A model generated the notes under the pieces. It was not told the origin of the DNA. It was given only the letters and a program-made list of their open reading frames with translations, and did no database searches. Source: Bacteroides cellulosilyticus (GTDB lineage: Bacteria; Bacteroidota; Bacteroidia; Bacteroidales; Bacteroidaceae). Taken from it: DNA of 64,000 bases. The translations under genes and the position numbers were made by a program. This document shows positions 9,389-17,737 of this stretch, piece after piece. The stretch spans positions 310,001 to 374,000 of the forward strand of contig NZ_CP081903.1 in the NCBI RefSeq assembly GCF_020091405.1. The letters run 5' to 3'. Position 1 is the stretch's first letter. The number at the start of each line of letters is the position of its first letter.

Positions 9389-10453
9389 TTACCGGATATG
9401 TTTTTTAATTAACGGATATAATACTTCCGCATAGCGCATAAAGCCTAAATCCGTGAAATGAATACCATCAACAGTAGCCTCACCATCGTGCCCGATGATA
9501 TCCTTTGAAGAAAGAAGATAGATATTCTTCTCACCCTTTTTCTTCATTGACTGGAAAATAGCCGCAATCGTTTCATTTTTAGCTTTCACTTCCCTTGCAA
9601 CCTTTTTATCAAAACAGGAATGAGTGAAAATAGGATCTTCTACAAAAAGGATGGGAGTGTCAGGATGTTTGCTGCGGACGATCGAGTAGAATTGCTCCGC
9701 CCGTTCTTTCATCTGTTCCACTGTGGCATTAGGGAGGAAATCAAGCACAAACATGGAAGCATCGACCGTAGCTATAAGTTCCGCAATCTCCAGATCGAGC
9801 AAAGCATTACCGCTAAATCCTAAATTGATACATTCACGATTGAGCCAACGTTCCAGAATATTTGTATGGGCCATTCCGGGACGGGAAGCACAACCACCCT
9901 GCAAAATACTGGTCCCATAAAAAACAACGGGCCTCTCACGTACCGGCAAATCAACAGTAGGCTGATCAAGGGTCGAAAGGCTATCCACACCGATGGCCAA
10001 TGAGGTGACCCCGTCATACAAAGAGAGATATAAAAGATATTCCCGTTCTTCAGGATCCATATTCTTCACGATAGTAGCCTCATTTACCTTTCCCTGAGGA
10101 CGCCCACTACCGGCAAAAACCCACTTACCATCTTGCAGACAATAAAGATCCAATCCTTTGATTCCGGTAGGAGTCATGTGGTTCATGCTTCTGTTATCCC
10201 TCACTTCCCACTTTGCCCCAATGCATGTAGAGTTGGAACGGAAGCGCAAAGCAAGTCCGGCACTATTGCGTCCTAAATCCCAAAGCGGTTTGCGGGAAAC
10301 TGATTCCAAAGAAGCCGGAAGGCGTTCGTAACGAGTAAGAGTAGCATCCGTTGCCTTGCCCAACAAGGGGAAAACGGAAGCATCGCGATAAAGAAGTTGG
10401 GCCTGAGTGGATGCAGCCAGCAACAATCCCAAAATAAAAACTCTGATTCTCAT
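9389..10453 (-). CDS. SGNH-family esterase with N-terminal GxDLY domain
   Basis: Residues 1-19 are a signal peptide. An N-terminal beta-sandwich (about 20-165) carries the G-x-D-L-Y signature (GLDLY, 100-104). The SGNH hydrolase domain (about 172-354) shows FYGTSILQGG with nucleophile S182, oxyanion residues G215 and N242, and DGIHFTD with D329 and H332. The domain pair corresponds to Pfam GxDLY plus Lipase_GDSL_3. Such enzymes deacetylate sugars; in this operon a role in removing O-acetyl groups before GH92/GH20 action is inferred. It is first in the operon. Confidence 0.85.
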   Translation of the reverse strand: MRIRVFILGLLLAASTQAQLLYRDASVFPLLGKATDATLTRYERLPASLESVSRKPLWDLGRNSAGLALRFRSNSTCIGAKWEVRDNRSMNHMTPTGIKGLDLYCLQDGKWVFAGSGRPQGKVNEATIVKNMDPEEREYLLYLSLYDGVTSLAIGVDSLSTLDQPTVDLPVRERPVVFYGTSILQGGCASRPGMAHTNILERWLNRECINLGFSGNALLDLEIAELIATVDASMFVLDFLPNATVEQMKERAEQFYSIVRSKHPDTPILFVEDPIFTHSCFDKKVAREVKAKNETIAAIFQSMKKKGEKNIYLLSSKDIIGHDGEATVDGIHFTDLGFMRYAEVLYPLIKKHIR

Positions 10454-10476
10454 GATTAGTAGATATTAAGATGATT

Positions 10477-10507
10477 CAAAGGTACACTGAAAAACTGCAT
10501 TTATAAA
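10477..10507 (-). promoter_or_regulatory. promoter of the SGNH-GH92-GH20 operon
   Basis: On the minus strand TACCTTTG (plus 10477-10484) is a perfect -7 element, with TTTA (plus 10504-10507) 19 bases upstream as a 3-of-4 match to -33. The predicted start is near 10470, about 17 bases before the ATG. Confidence 0.6.
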
Positions 10508-10595
10508 CAATTTTACATCAATTAACAGGTAATAGACCTCCTATTATGGCTCCACAGCTCTTTTGAGTGCATTCACACTTATTAACCGTCTGAAG

Positions 10596-10626
10596 TTTGC
10601 TTTATTACGAAATATTCGTAGTTTTG
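10596..10626 (+). promoter_or_regulatory. blaI-type promoter with embedded operator
   Basis: TTTG (10596-10599), 19 bases, then TAGTTTTG (10619-10626) match the Bacteroides consensus fully. Between them, and overlapping the -7 box, is TACGAAATATTCGTA (10606-10620), six-base inverted arms around ATA. BlaI/MecI-family operators are TAC...GTA dyads placed like this, so autorepression by the next gene is likely. Confidence 0.7.
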
Positions 10627-10655
10627 TATCGAATTCATTTTAATACTTTATTTCC

Positions 10656-11012
10656 ATGGAAAAGTTGACTATACAAGAAGAAGAAGCAATGATTTACATT
10701 TGGGAACTGGGCAGTTGCTTCGTAAAAGACATTGTTGCCAAATATCCCCAACCGGCACCTCCCTACACTACCGTGGCTTCCATCATTAAAAACCTGGAAC
10801 GCAAACAATATGTTACAGCCGCTCGCGTAGGGAATACATACCAATACACACCTGCCATTCGTGAAAGCGAATACAAGCGTACCTTCATGAGCGGCTTCGT
10901 GCGTAACTACTTTGAAAATTCTTATAAGGAAATGGTTTCTTTCTTCGCCAAAGAGCAAAAGATTTCAACTAAAGACCTGAAAGATATAATAGATATGATT
11001 GAAAAAAGATAA
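10656..11012 (+). CDS. BlaI/MecI/CopY-family transcriptional repressor
   Basis: The 118 residues match the family length. A winged-helix DNA-binding domain (about 1-75) contains LTIQEEEAMIYIWELG and PPYTTVASIIKNLERKQYV; the C-terminal helices (about 80-118) form the dimer domain. BlaI proteins repress genes until a partner M56 peptidase signals their removal. The gene precedes a BlaR1-like peptidase gene in the same direction. A TAC-GTA dyad in its promoter fits autoregulation. No beta-lactamase gene is nearby, so the regulated function is probably not antibiotic resistance. Confidence 0.9.
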   Translation: MEKLTIQEEEAMIYIWELGSCFVKDIVAKYPQPAPPYTTVASIIKNLERKQYVTAARVGNTYQYTPAIRESEYKRTFMSGFVRNYFENSYKEMVSFFAKEQKISTKDLKDIIDMIEKR

Positions 11013-11033
11013 ACATAAAAAAGAATCGCATGA

Positions 11034-11141
11034 AATACTATTTTTCTTTTTTTATTTGCCCCGGATGGCACTATTGTTGCACGCAATCTTAGGGGAGATG
11101 GAATGAAACAAAAAGTGGCTGAGATTATGAAAGACAAATAA
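11034..11141 (+). pseudogene. 3' remnant of a TlpA/AhpC-TSA thioredoxin-like gene
   Basis: A frame with no start, running from just after the TGA at 11031 to the TAA at 11139, encodes LFAPDGTIVARNLRGDGM and then KQKVAEIMKDK. That is the usual C-terminal end of Bacteroides thiol-disulfide oxidoreductases of the TlpA/AhpC-TSA group. The catalytic CxxC part is absent and a poly-T run precedes the fragment. It fills most of the gap between the repressor and the M56 gene. The call rests on motif recognition only. Confidence 0.55.
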
Positions 11142-11158
11142 TAACAAAACAAATCAAG

Positions 11159-13186
11159 ATGTTAGCTTATTTTCTAAAAATCAATGTAGCCATTGCGCTA
11201 TTTTATGCGTTCTACCGGCTATTTTTCTATAAAGACACGTTCTTCACGTGGCGCAGGGCTGCTCTGCTCTGTTTTTTTGCCGTTTCTGCCGTTTATCCGC
11301 TACTGAATATACAGACATGGATTACGGAACAGGAGCCTATGGTAGCCATGGCAGATTTATACGCTGACATCGTTTTACCGGAATTTACGATAACACCGGA
11401 ACAGGCAACTTCCGACTGGAAAACCCTCCTGCTTCAAACGGTCGGTTTTGCTTATTGGGGAATGGTAATTGTATTAGCGATCCGCTTTTTCATACAGTTG
11501 GCTGGGATTATCCGTTTAGCTTTCCGTTGCCGGAAAGCAAAGATAGGAAATACGAATGTACATCTGCTCAAACAAGCAAGCGGACCTTTTTCCTTCTTCC
11601 ACTGGATTTTTATTCATCCGACTTCACATACAGAAGATGAACTAAGCGAAATATTAACCCACGAACAAACTCATGCTAACCAATGGCATTCCATTGATGT
11701 ACTTGTCAGTGAGATTGTATGTACATTTTGCTGGTTCAATCCTTTTGCCTGGCTCATGAAACGAGAAATCCGCACCAATCTGGAATATCTGGCGGATAAC
11801 CGTGTACTGGAAACCGGACATGACTCTAAAGCCTATCAGTATCACCTGTTAGGATTATCACACCATAAGGCTGCAGCAACTATCTATAACAGTTTTAATG
11901 TATTACCTTTAAAAAAACGCATCAAGATGATGAACAAAAAGAGAACCCGAGAAATAGGGAGAACTAAATACCTTATGTTTCTCCCCTTGGCAGCCTTACT
12001 TATGATAATCAGCAATATCGAAGCCGTGGCCCGTACCACGAAAGAGATGGCAAAAGATGTCATAGAAGCTGTAGAAGAAAATCTGGCGTCAAATGCAACA
12101 ACGCCGGAGATGGAAGTTGCTACTGAAGCGGCACCGCTGGAAACACCGGCACCGCAACAGGACAAAGACAAACTTGTGAACTACAAAGGAGTAGTAGTGG
12201 ATAAAGACGGAAAAGCAGTGGAAGGCGCTGAGTTTTTCATTGATGGCGACCACAAACTACCACAAGGTCAATCGTATGTCACGGGAAAGAACGGTAATTT
12301 TTCTTTCAAAGCATTCGAGAATGCTAAAATGATAGTAATTTGGAAAAAAGATGGAAAAATGATGGGACTACCCGTAGCTGTCAACAAAGAAAACAACTCC
12401 AACATGAAGATTGTCATGGATAGGGAATGGCTAAATCCGCCAGCCAATGATCCTGATAATCCTGTATTTGAAGTAGTGGAACAAATGCCTGAATTCCCTG
12501 ATGGCGGCATGTCAGGACTGATGCAATTCCTATCGAAAAACATCCAATATCCCATTAATGCACAGAAAAACCATACGCAAGGTCGAGTTACAGTGCAATT
12601 TGTCGTCGATAAAGACGGCTCAATTTCTGAACCAGGCATCATTCGTGGAGTCGATCCGGATTTGGATGGTGAAGCTATACGTGTTATCAGTTTAATGCCT
12701 AAATGGAAACCCGGCATGCAAAAAGGCCAACCTGTTCGAGTGAGATATACGGTACCTGTCATGTTCCGCTTATCGGATGATGGTCAAAAAGAGGAGTATA
12801 AGCCTATACCTAAAATTGATGAAACCGTTGTTGTGGGATATGCCCCCAAACAAGTCCCTACAGAGGAAGACCCGGTTTTTGAAGTGGTTGAAAATATGCC
12901 TGAATTTCCCGGTGGTATGGGAGGTCTTATGCAATACCTGTCCAAGAATATCAAATATCCGGTAGAAGCACAAAAAGCAGGAACCCAGGGACGAGTGATG
13001 ATACAGGTTATCATCGATAAGAATGGTAATATTACCAACCCCAAAGTTATCCAGCCCGTAGATCCCTTATTGGATACAGAAGCGATTCGCGTCACCGCAA
13101 GTATGCCTAAATGGAAACCTGGTACACAAAGAGGAATGCCGGTCAATGTAAAATATACATTCCCTATCGTATTCAGATTGCAATAA
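11159..13186 (+). CDS. BlaR1-like M56 peptidase with regulatory and two TonB C-terminal domains
   Basis: The N-terminal 300 residues form the M56 membrane peptidase. Helices lie near 5-23, 36-50, 95-118 and 270-288, the zinc motif is H168-EQT-H172, and a further acidic ligand is likely in NLEYLAD (208-214). Next comes an acidic Pro/Ala linker and a carboxypeptidase-regulatory-like beta domain (about 335-425, YKGVVVDKDGKAVEGAEFF). Two tandem TonB C-terminal domains (about 440-545 and 570-675) follow, each with MPEFP.GGM..LMQ(F/Y)LSKNI.YP and MPKWKPG. BlaR1 relatives sense a signal and trigger loss of BlaI. The penicillin-binding sensor domain is absent and is replaced by the TonB-like tail. 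Confidence 0.88.
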   Translation: MLAYFLKINVAIALFYAFYRLFFYKDTFFTWRRAALLCFFAVSAVYPLLNIQTWITEQEPMVAMADLYADIVLPEFTITPEQATSDWKTLLLQTVGFAYWGMVIVLAIRFFIQLAGIIRLAFRCRKAKIGNTNVHLLKQASGPFSFFHWIFIHPTSHTEDELSEILTHEQTHANQWHSIDVLVSEIVCTFCWFNPFAWLMKREIRTNLEYLADNRVLETGHDSKAYQYHLLGLSHHKAAATIYNSFNVLPLKKRIKMMNKKRTREIGRTKYLMFLPLAALLMIISNIEAVARTTKEMAKDVIEAVEENLASNATTPEMEVATEAAPLETPAPQQDKDKLVNYKGVVVDKDGKAVEGAEFFIDGDHKLPQGQSYVTGKNGNFSFKAFENAKMIVIWKKDGKMMGLPVAVNKENNSNMKIVMDREWLNPPANDPDNPVFEVVEQMPEFPDGGMSGLMQFLSKNIQYPINAQKNHTQGRVTVQFVVDKDGSISEPGIIRGVDPDLDGEAIRVISLMPKWKPGMQKGQPVRVRYTVPVMFRLSDDGQKEEYKPIPKIDETVVVGYAPKQVPTEEDPVFEVVENMPEFPGGMGGLMQYLSKNIKYPVEAQKAGTQGRVMIQVIIDKNGNITNPKVIQPVDPLLDTEAIRVTASMPKWKPGTQRGMPVNVKYTFPIVFRLQ

Positions 13187-13227
13187 AACAATCTCTTTTC
13201 AACATTAATTCTCTCTCACATTAAAGA

Positions 13228-13287
13228 TTATCTGCAATGTCCTACTCCTGATTTTTAACAGCTCAATCAAGAGTAGGATGCAGATAA
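13228..13287. terminator. bidirectional hairpin terminator
   Basis: TTATCTGCA plus TCCTACTC (13228-13247, with a three-base bulge) pairs with GAGTAGGATGCAGATAA (13271-13287). It lies between convergent genes; the T-rich loop and AT-rich flanks fit termination in both directions. Confidence 0.6.
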
Positions 13288-13291
13288 CCAT

Positions 13292-14392
13292 TTATTTATG
13301 CATCTTCACTACTTCTGTCGGTGCCATCTCCACATTCCGCTTATCTACCTGGCGAACCACGCTTGCCGCTAATTGCAGGAAAGCACGTCCGGTCACGGTA
13401 TTCTCGTCAAGTGCTACCGGAGTACCCTTATCTCCACTTTCGCAAATGCTTTGTACAATAGGAATTTGCCCCAACAAAGGCACATTCATTTCTTCCGCCA
13501 GCTTCTTGGCACCTTCCTTTCCAAAGATATAGTATTTATTCTCCGGAAGTTCGGCAGGTGTAAACCAGGCCATATTCTCTACCAAACCGAGAATAGGCAC
13601 ATTCACCTTATCATTGATAAACATGTTGATACCTTTGCGGGCATCTGCCAATGCCACAGCCTGCGGTGTGCTGACTACGATAGCTCCTGTCAGTGCCAAT
13701 GTCTGGACCACTGTCAGGTGAATATCACTCGTTCCGGGAGGAAGGTCGATTAAGAAATAGTCAAGCTCTCCCCAATTCGCATCCCCTATCAGCTGTTTCA
13801 AGGCATTGCTTGCCATGCCGCCACGCCACAACGTAGCCTGATCAGGATCAACGAAGAAACCAATAGAAAGCAATTTGATACCATACTTCTCAACCGGTAC
13901 AATCAAGTCACGGCCGTCTACGTGCTCAGCATAAGGACGCGCATCCTCCACCTGAAACATCTTCGGCATGGATGGCCCGAAAATATCGGCATCCAACAAA
14001 CCAACCTTGTAACCCAACTTCGCCAAAGATACTGCGAGGTTAGCGGCTACCGTTGATTTACCTACGCCACCCTTACCGGAAGAAACTCCGATTATATTCT
14101 TTACCTGAGACAACAGCTTACCCGGTTCGGGACGTGTTGCCTGTTTGCTTTCCGTAGTAATGGCTACCTCTACATCATTAGATACATACGTATGAATAGC
14201 CGTTTCCGCCGCCTTTATTACAGATTTCATGAAAGGATCGGTCGGTTTCTCAAATATCAGTGAGAAACTAACTTTCATCCCATCAATACGTAAATTATCG
14301 GCAACCATTTCCGCCTCAACCAGATTCTTTCCGGTACCGGGATATCGCACTGTGGCCAGTGCATCTAAAATTAGTTTAGGATAAAGTGTCAT
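13292..14392 (-). CDS. mrp: Mrp/NBP35-family P-loop iron-sulfur carrier ATPase
   Basis: This 366-residue protein has an N-terminal DUF59/MIP18-like domain (about 1-75) and a MinD-like ATPase domain. The deviant Walker A is GKGGVGKS (106-113), and LIDLPPGTSDIHLT is the Mrp signature. Mrp/ApbC proteins bind and transfer Fe-S clusters. The open frame extends upstream to 14458, but that would overlap trmB; the ATG at 14392 starts with the family's usual N-terminus and lies 10 bases after the trmB stop. It is the last gene of the mnmA-led operon. Confidence 0.92.
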   Translation of the reverse strand: MTLYPKLILDALATVRYPGTGKNLVEAEMVADNLRIDGMKVSFSLIFEKPTDPFMKSVIKAAETAIHTYVSNDVEVAITTESKQATRPEPGKLLSQVKNIIGVSSGKGGVGKSTVAANLAVSLAKLGYKVGLLDADIFGPSMPKMFQVEDARPYAEHVDGRDLIVPVEKYGIKLLSIGFFVDPDQATLWRGGMASNALKQLIGDANWGELDYFLIDLPPGTSDIHLTVVQTLALTGAIVVSTPQAVALADARKGINMFINDKVNVPILGLVENMAWFTPAELPENKYYIFGKEGAKKLAEEMNVPLLGQIPIVQSICESGDKGTPVALDENTVTGRAFLQLAASVVRQVDKRNVEMAPTEVVKMHK

Positions 14393-14402
14393 TACTCTTT
14401 TT

Positions 14403-15161
14403 TTATTTTGAAGTTTGCAGCCCACTCCGCTTACTGCGGTTATAACTGCGATACTCATCTAACTCTATTTCCACATCGGGTTCGTGCAGTTCGCCTTCCT
14501 TCGGCAGATGGAACTTGATATACTTGATGTTCAGCCCACGCTCCAACCACTGTTGCTCGTAATAAGTTTTGATACTGAGAATTTCATCAGCCATGCCGGA
14601 GTGATACAGATCTTCTGTCAGCACATCCACCGGAAGATGATTTTCCTCGATCATGCAACGGGTATAAGTGAACATAAAGTTACTATCTGTCTTGAGATGA
14701 ACAATACCATCCGGTTTCAGGAATTTACGATAACGTTCCATGAAATAAGTGGAAGTAAGGCGCTTAGTAGCTTTCTTCATTTGCGGATCGGAGAAAGTCA
14801 ACCAGATTTCACTCACTTCATTTTCCGAGAAAAAGCGGTCGATTATTTCAATGTTCGTACGCAAAAAGGCAACATTCTTCATGCCTGCCTGTAACGACTC
14901 CGTAGCACCGGACCACATACGGGAACCTTTAATATCCACTCCGATAAAATTCTTATCAGGAAACAATCGTCCCAGCCCGACGGTATATTCACCACGTCCG
15001 CAACCTAATTCCAAAACAATGGGACGGTCATTCCCGAAGAATGACTCGTTCCATTTTCCTTTCATCTCAAAGGGCACGTTATCTACTGCTGAATAAGGAT
15101 ATTCGAACACATGCGGATAACTTGCCATATCGGCAAACTTCGCTAACTTACCTTTGCTCAT
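14403..15161 (-). CDS. trmB: tRNA (guanine-N7-)-methyltransferase
   Basis: The 252 residues include the SAM-binding motif [11 protein letters not shown] near residue 50, VDIKGSRMW, and the family segment [19 protein letters not shown], which corresponds to the FPDPWPKKRHxKRR region. It methylates G46 of tRNA. The start is three bases after the ilvE stop, and the protein length is normal for Bacteroidetes. Confidence 0.93.
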   Translation of the reverse strand: MSKGKLAKFADMASYPHVFEYPYSAVDNVPFEMKGKWNESFFGNDRPIVLELGCGRGEYTVGLGRLFPDKNFIGVDIKGSRMWSGATESLQAGMKNVAFLRTNIEIIDRFFSENEVSEIWLTFSDPQMKKATKRLTSTYFMERYRKFLKPDGIVHLKTDSNFMFTYTRCMIEENHLPVDVLTEDLYHSGMADEILSIKTYYEQQWLERGLNIKYIKFHLPKEGELHEPDVEIELDEYRSYNRSKRSGLQTSK

Positions 15162-15164
15162 GCG

Positions 15165-16184
15165 TTATTCCACAATGGTTACCCAGCCATGCGTGTCAGG
15201 CTCGTCACCATATTGGATTCCACGCAGCTTGTTGTACAACTTGGTGCAGACAGGTCCCGGTTTACCGTCCTTAGCTATCACATAAGAATGTTCATTTTCA
15301 GGATCATCTATGCGCTCAATCGGACTAATCACCGCAGCCGTACCACATGCACCGGCTTCCTCGAACGTAGTAAGTTCCTCTTCTGCAATCGGACGACGTT
15401 CCACCTTCATTCCCATATCTTCAGCCAACTGCATCAGGCTCTTATTGGTAATAGAAGGCAGGATGGACGTTGACAGAGGAGTAATATAAGTATTATCTTT
15501 TATTCCGAAGAAGTTGGCAGCGCCACACTCATCAATGTATTTCTTCTCCTTAGCATCCAGATAGAATTCTGCAGAATAACCGGCAGCATGAGCTTCCTGA
15601 CTGGCACGCAAACTGGCTGCATAATTACCACCAACTTTATAAATACCAGTTCCAAGCGGAGCAGCACGGTCATACTTACGTGTAATGACATAAGGAGTAG
15701 CAGCAAAGCCACCTTTAAAGTATGGGCCTACCGGAGTAACAAATATCAGGAACATATATTCATTGGAGGGACGTACACCTACCTGTGCTCCGGTTCCAAT
15801 CAGCAACGGACGGATATAAAGGGAAGCACCGCTCTCGTAAGGCGGGATAAAGCGTTCGTTCATTTTCACCGCTGTCAGCACAGCTTCTTTGAAACGTTCT
15901 GTCGGCAGTTCTGCCATCATGATACCACGACACGTAGACTGCAAGCGGGCAGCATTCTCTTCCAAACGGAAAATACGCACCTTACCATCTTTGCCACGGA
16001 ATGCCTTTAAGCCTTCAAACGCTTCCTGTCCATAATGCAGACAGGTAGCTGCCATATGCAGATTGATAAGTTCGCTACTGCTGATTTCAAGTTTTCCCCA
16101 CTCACCTTCGCGGAAATTAATTCTCACATTGTAATCTGTCTTCATGTATCCGAATGACAGATTAGACCAATCTATTTCTTTCAT
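15165..16184 (-). CDS. ilvE: branched-chain amino acid aminotransferase (fold type IV)
   Basis: The 339 residues match class IV aminotransferases. The PLP lysine is K183 in GTGIYKVGGNYA; QEAFEGLKAFRG and ECGAANFF are family segments, with EEAGACGTAAVISPI near the C-terminus. It makes or degrades leucine, isoleucine and valine with 2-oxoglutarate. It sits three bases before trmB in an otherwise unrelated housekeeping operon. Confidence 0.94.
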   Translation of the reverse strand: MKEIDWSNLSFGYMKTDYNVRINFREGEWGKLEISSSELINLHMAATCLHYGQEAFEGLKAFRGKDGKVRIFRLEENAARLQSTCRGIMMAELPTERFKEAVLTAVKMNERFIPPYESGASLYIRPLLIGTGAQVGVRPSNEYMFLIFVTPVGPYFKGGFAATPYVITRKYDRAAPLGTGIYKVGGNYAASLRASQEAHAAGYSAEFYLDAKEKKYIDECGAANFFGIKDNTYITPLSTSILPSITNKSLMQLAEDMGMKVERRPIAEEELTTFEEAGACGTAAVISPIERIDDPENEHSYVIAKDGKPGPVCTKLYNKLRGIQYGDEPDTHGWVTIVE

Positions 16185-16236
16185 ATCTCAAAGTATTAGT
16201 AATCTCATTACGTACATTCTGCAACAAATTTAGTCT

Positions 16237-16452
16237 TTATTCTTCACTTTCCCGCTTCTCCGACAGTAATTTTTCGATTTCCTTGTCAGCTTTGGTCAAT
16301 TTATCGCTGCAAAACGCAATAATCTCATTCGCTTCCTTTATTTTTTCGGCAAGCGCATCAATTTCCAATTCATTATTGTCTATTTGACGGACAATCTTCT
16401 CCAAGCGCTCCATGGCTTGGGAATAGGTTTCTTTTTTCTTTGAAGTAGGCAT
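16237..16452 (-). CDS. xseB: exodeoxyribonuclease VII small subunit
   Basis: The 71-residue protein carries SQAMERLEKIVRQIDNNELE, the XseB signature, followed by a helical second half. XseB binds XseA to form the single-strand-specific exonuclease VII. It begins eight bases after xseA ends, the usual arrangement. Confidence 0.93.
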   Translation of the reverse strand: MPTSKKKETYSQAMERLEKIVRQIDNNELEIDALAEKIKEANEIIAFCSDKLTKADKEIEKLLSEKRESEE

Positions 16453-16460
16453 AGAAGTAT

Positions 16461-17699
16461 TTATGATTTATGAATTACGATTGAGGTTGCTTCGCCCCGG
16501 TAAAAACGGGTGAGTATTTCATCATTCTCATTCAGAGAAGCGGCATCTTTTACAGCTTTTCCATCTTTCAGAGTGATGCTATAGCCACGGGCAAGCATCT
16601 TTTCGGGTGAAGCATCAGTCAAGCGTTGCTGTAACAGTTCCAGACGATGACGTTGGCGCGAAAAGGAAGATGTAACTGCCTGGGAAATATCTCTCCGGGC
16701 AGCCAGCAGAGTCAACTTAGCATCAGAGATACGGCGTACAACGGCAGAGGGAATGCGGTTCCTGTATAAATTCAATTTACGATGCTCTTCCGTCAGACGG
16801 GAAAGGACGCTTTCGTGTAAACGGCTGGCAAGAACTTCCAGTCCATCGGCAGCAAGATCCATACAATCAATAAGATATTCGGCAGCTGCTGTCGGAGTTT
16901 TCACACGAGTGTGCGCCACGGAATCAAGCACTGTATCATCTCTTTCATGTCCTATTCCGGTAATTATAGGTAGCGGGAATTGGGCACACGCAGCAGCAAG
17001 CAAATACGTATCAAAACCGGAAAGATCGGAAGTAGCTCCACCTCCACGGATGATGACTACAACATCAAAATCATTCTGACGATTTAAAATAAGATCCAAA
17101 GCTGCCAATACGGACTCTTCTACACGGTCGCCTTGCATCAAAGCAGGGAATAGCTCCGTATAGAAGAAAAAGCCACGGAGATTATTCTGCAACTGATGGC
17201 AGAAATCACCATAACCGGCAGCTGTAGGGGAAGAAATTACGGCAATACGTTGCGGCAAATCGGGCATCTCCAACTCTTTATTCAGCGTCAAGACACCTTC
17301 TTCTTCCAGTTGCTTCAGTATTTCCCGACGACGACGTGCCATATCTCCTAACGTATAAGTAGGATCGATATCCTGTACGGTCAGACTATAACCATAAAGC
17401 TCGTGAAAGCTGACAGTAACCTGAACCAGTACCTTGATACCGGAAACAAAAGCCTGCCCTGTTGCTTCTTCAAAATAAGGTTTCAGCAGCCGATAGACAT
17501 TCGACCAGATAGTACCCCGCGCCTTTGCAACCAAACCATTGCTACGGGGATCTTTCTGAATAAATTCCAGATAGCAATGCCCGGTACTGTTCGTTCGCAC
17601 ATCGCTCAACTCTGCCTGTACCCAATATTCATCAGGCAGGCATTGTTCAAGACTGCGACGCACCAAGGCATTAAGTTCTAAGAGAGATAAAGTTTCCAT
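16461..17699 (-). CDS. xseA: exodeoxyribonuclease VII large subunit
   Basis: An N-terminal OB-fold (about 5-105, VQAELSDVRTNSTGHCYLEF) precedes the catalytic domain (about 125-320), which contains VISSPTAAGYGDF, VVIIRGGGATSDLSGFD and GIGHERDDTVLDSVAHTRVKTPTAAAE. A coiled-coil region and a short C-terminal domain (MLARGYSITLKDGKAV) follow. It degrades single-stranded DNA from both ends in complex with XseB. At 412 residues it is slightly shorter than the E. coli protein, as is usual in this phylum. Confidence 0.95.
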   Translation of the reverse strand: METLSLLELNALVRRSLEQCLPDEYWVQAELSDVRTNSTGHCYLEFIQKDPRSNGLVAKARGTIWSNVYRLLKPYFEEATGQAFVSGIKVLVQVTVSFHELYGYSLTVQDIDPTYTLGDMARRRREILKQLEEEGVLTLNKELEMPDLPQRIAVISSPTAAGYGDFCHQLQNNLRGFFFYTELFPALMQGDRVEESVLAALDLILNRQNDFDVVVIIRGGGATSDLSGFDTYLLAAACAQFPLPIITGIGHERDDTVLDSVAHTRVKTPTAAAEYLIDCMDLAADGLEVLASRLHESVLSRLTEEHRKLNLYRNRIPSAVVRRISDAKLTLLAARRDISQAVTSSFSRQRHRLELLQQRLTDASPEKMLARGYSITLKDGKAVKDAASLNENDEILTRFYRGEATSIVIHKS

Positions 17700-17737
17700 T
17701 ATTTTCGGTTATGAATCTAACCCACCACTGATTCGTC

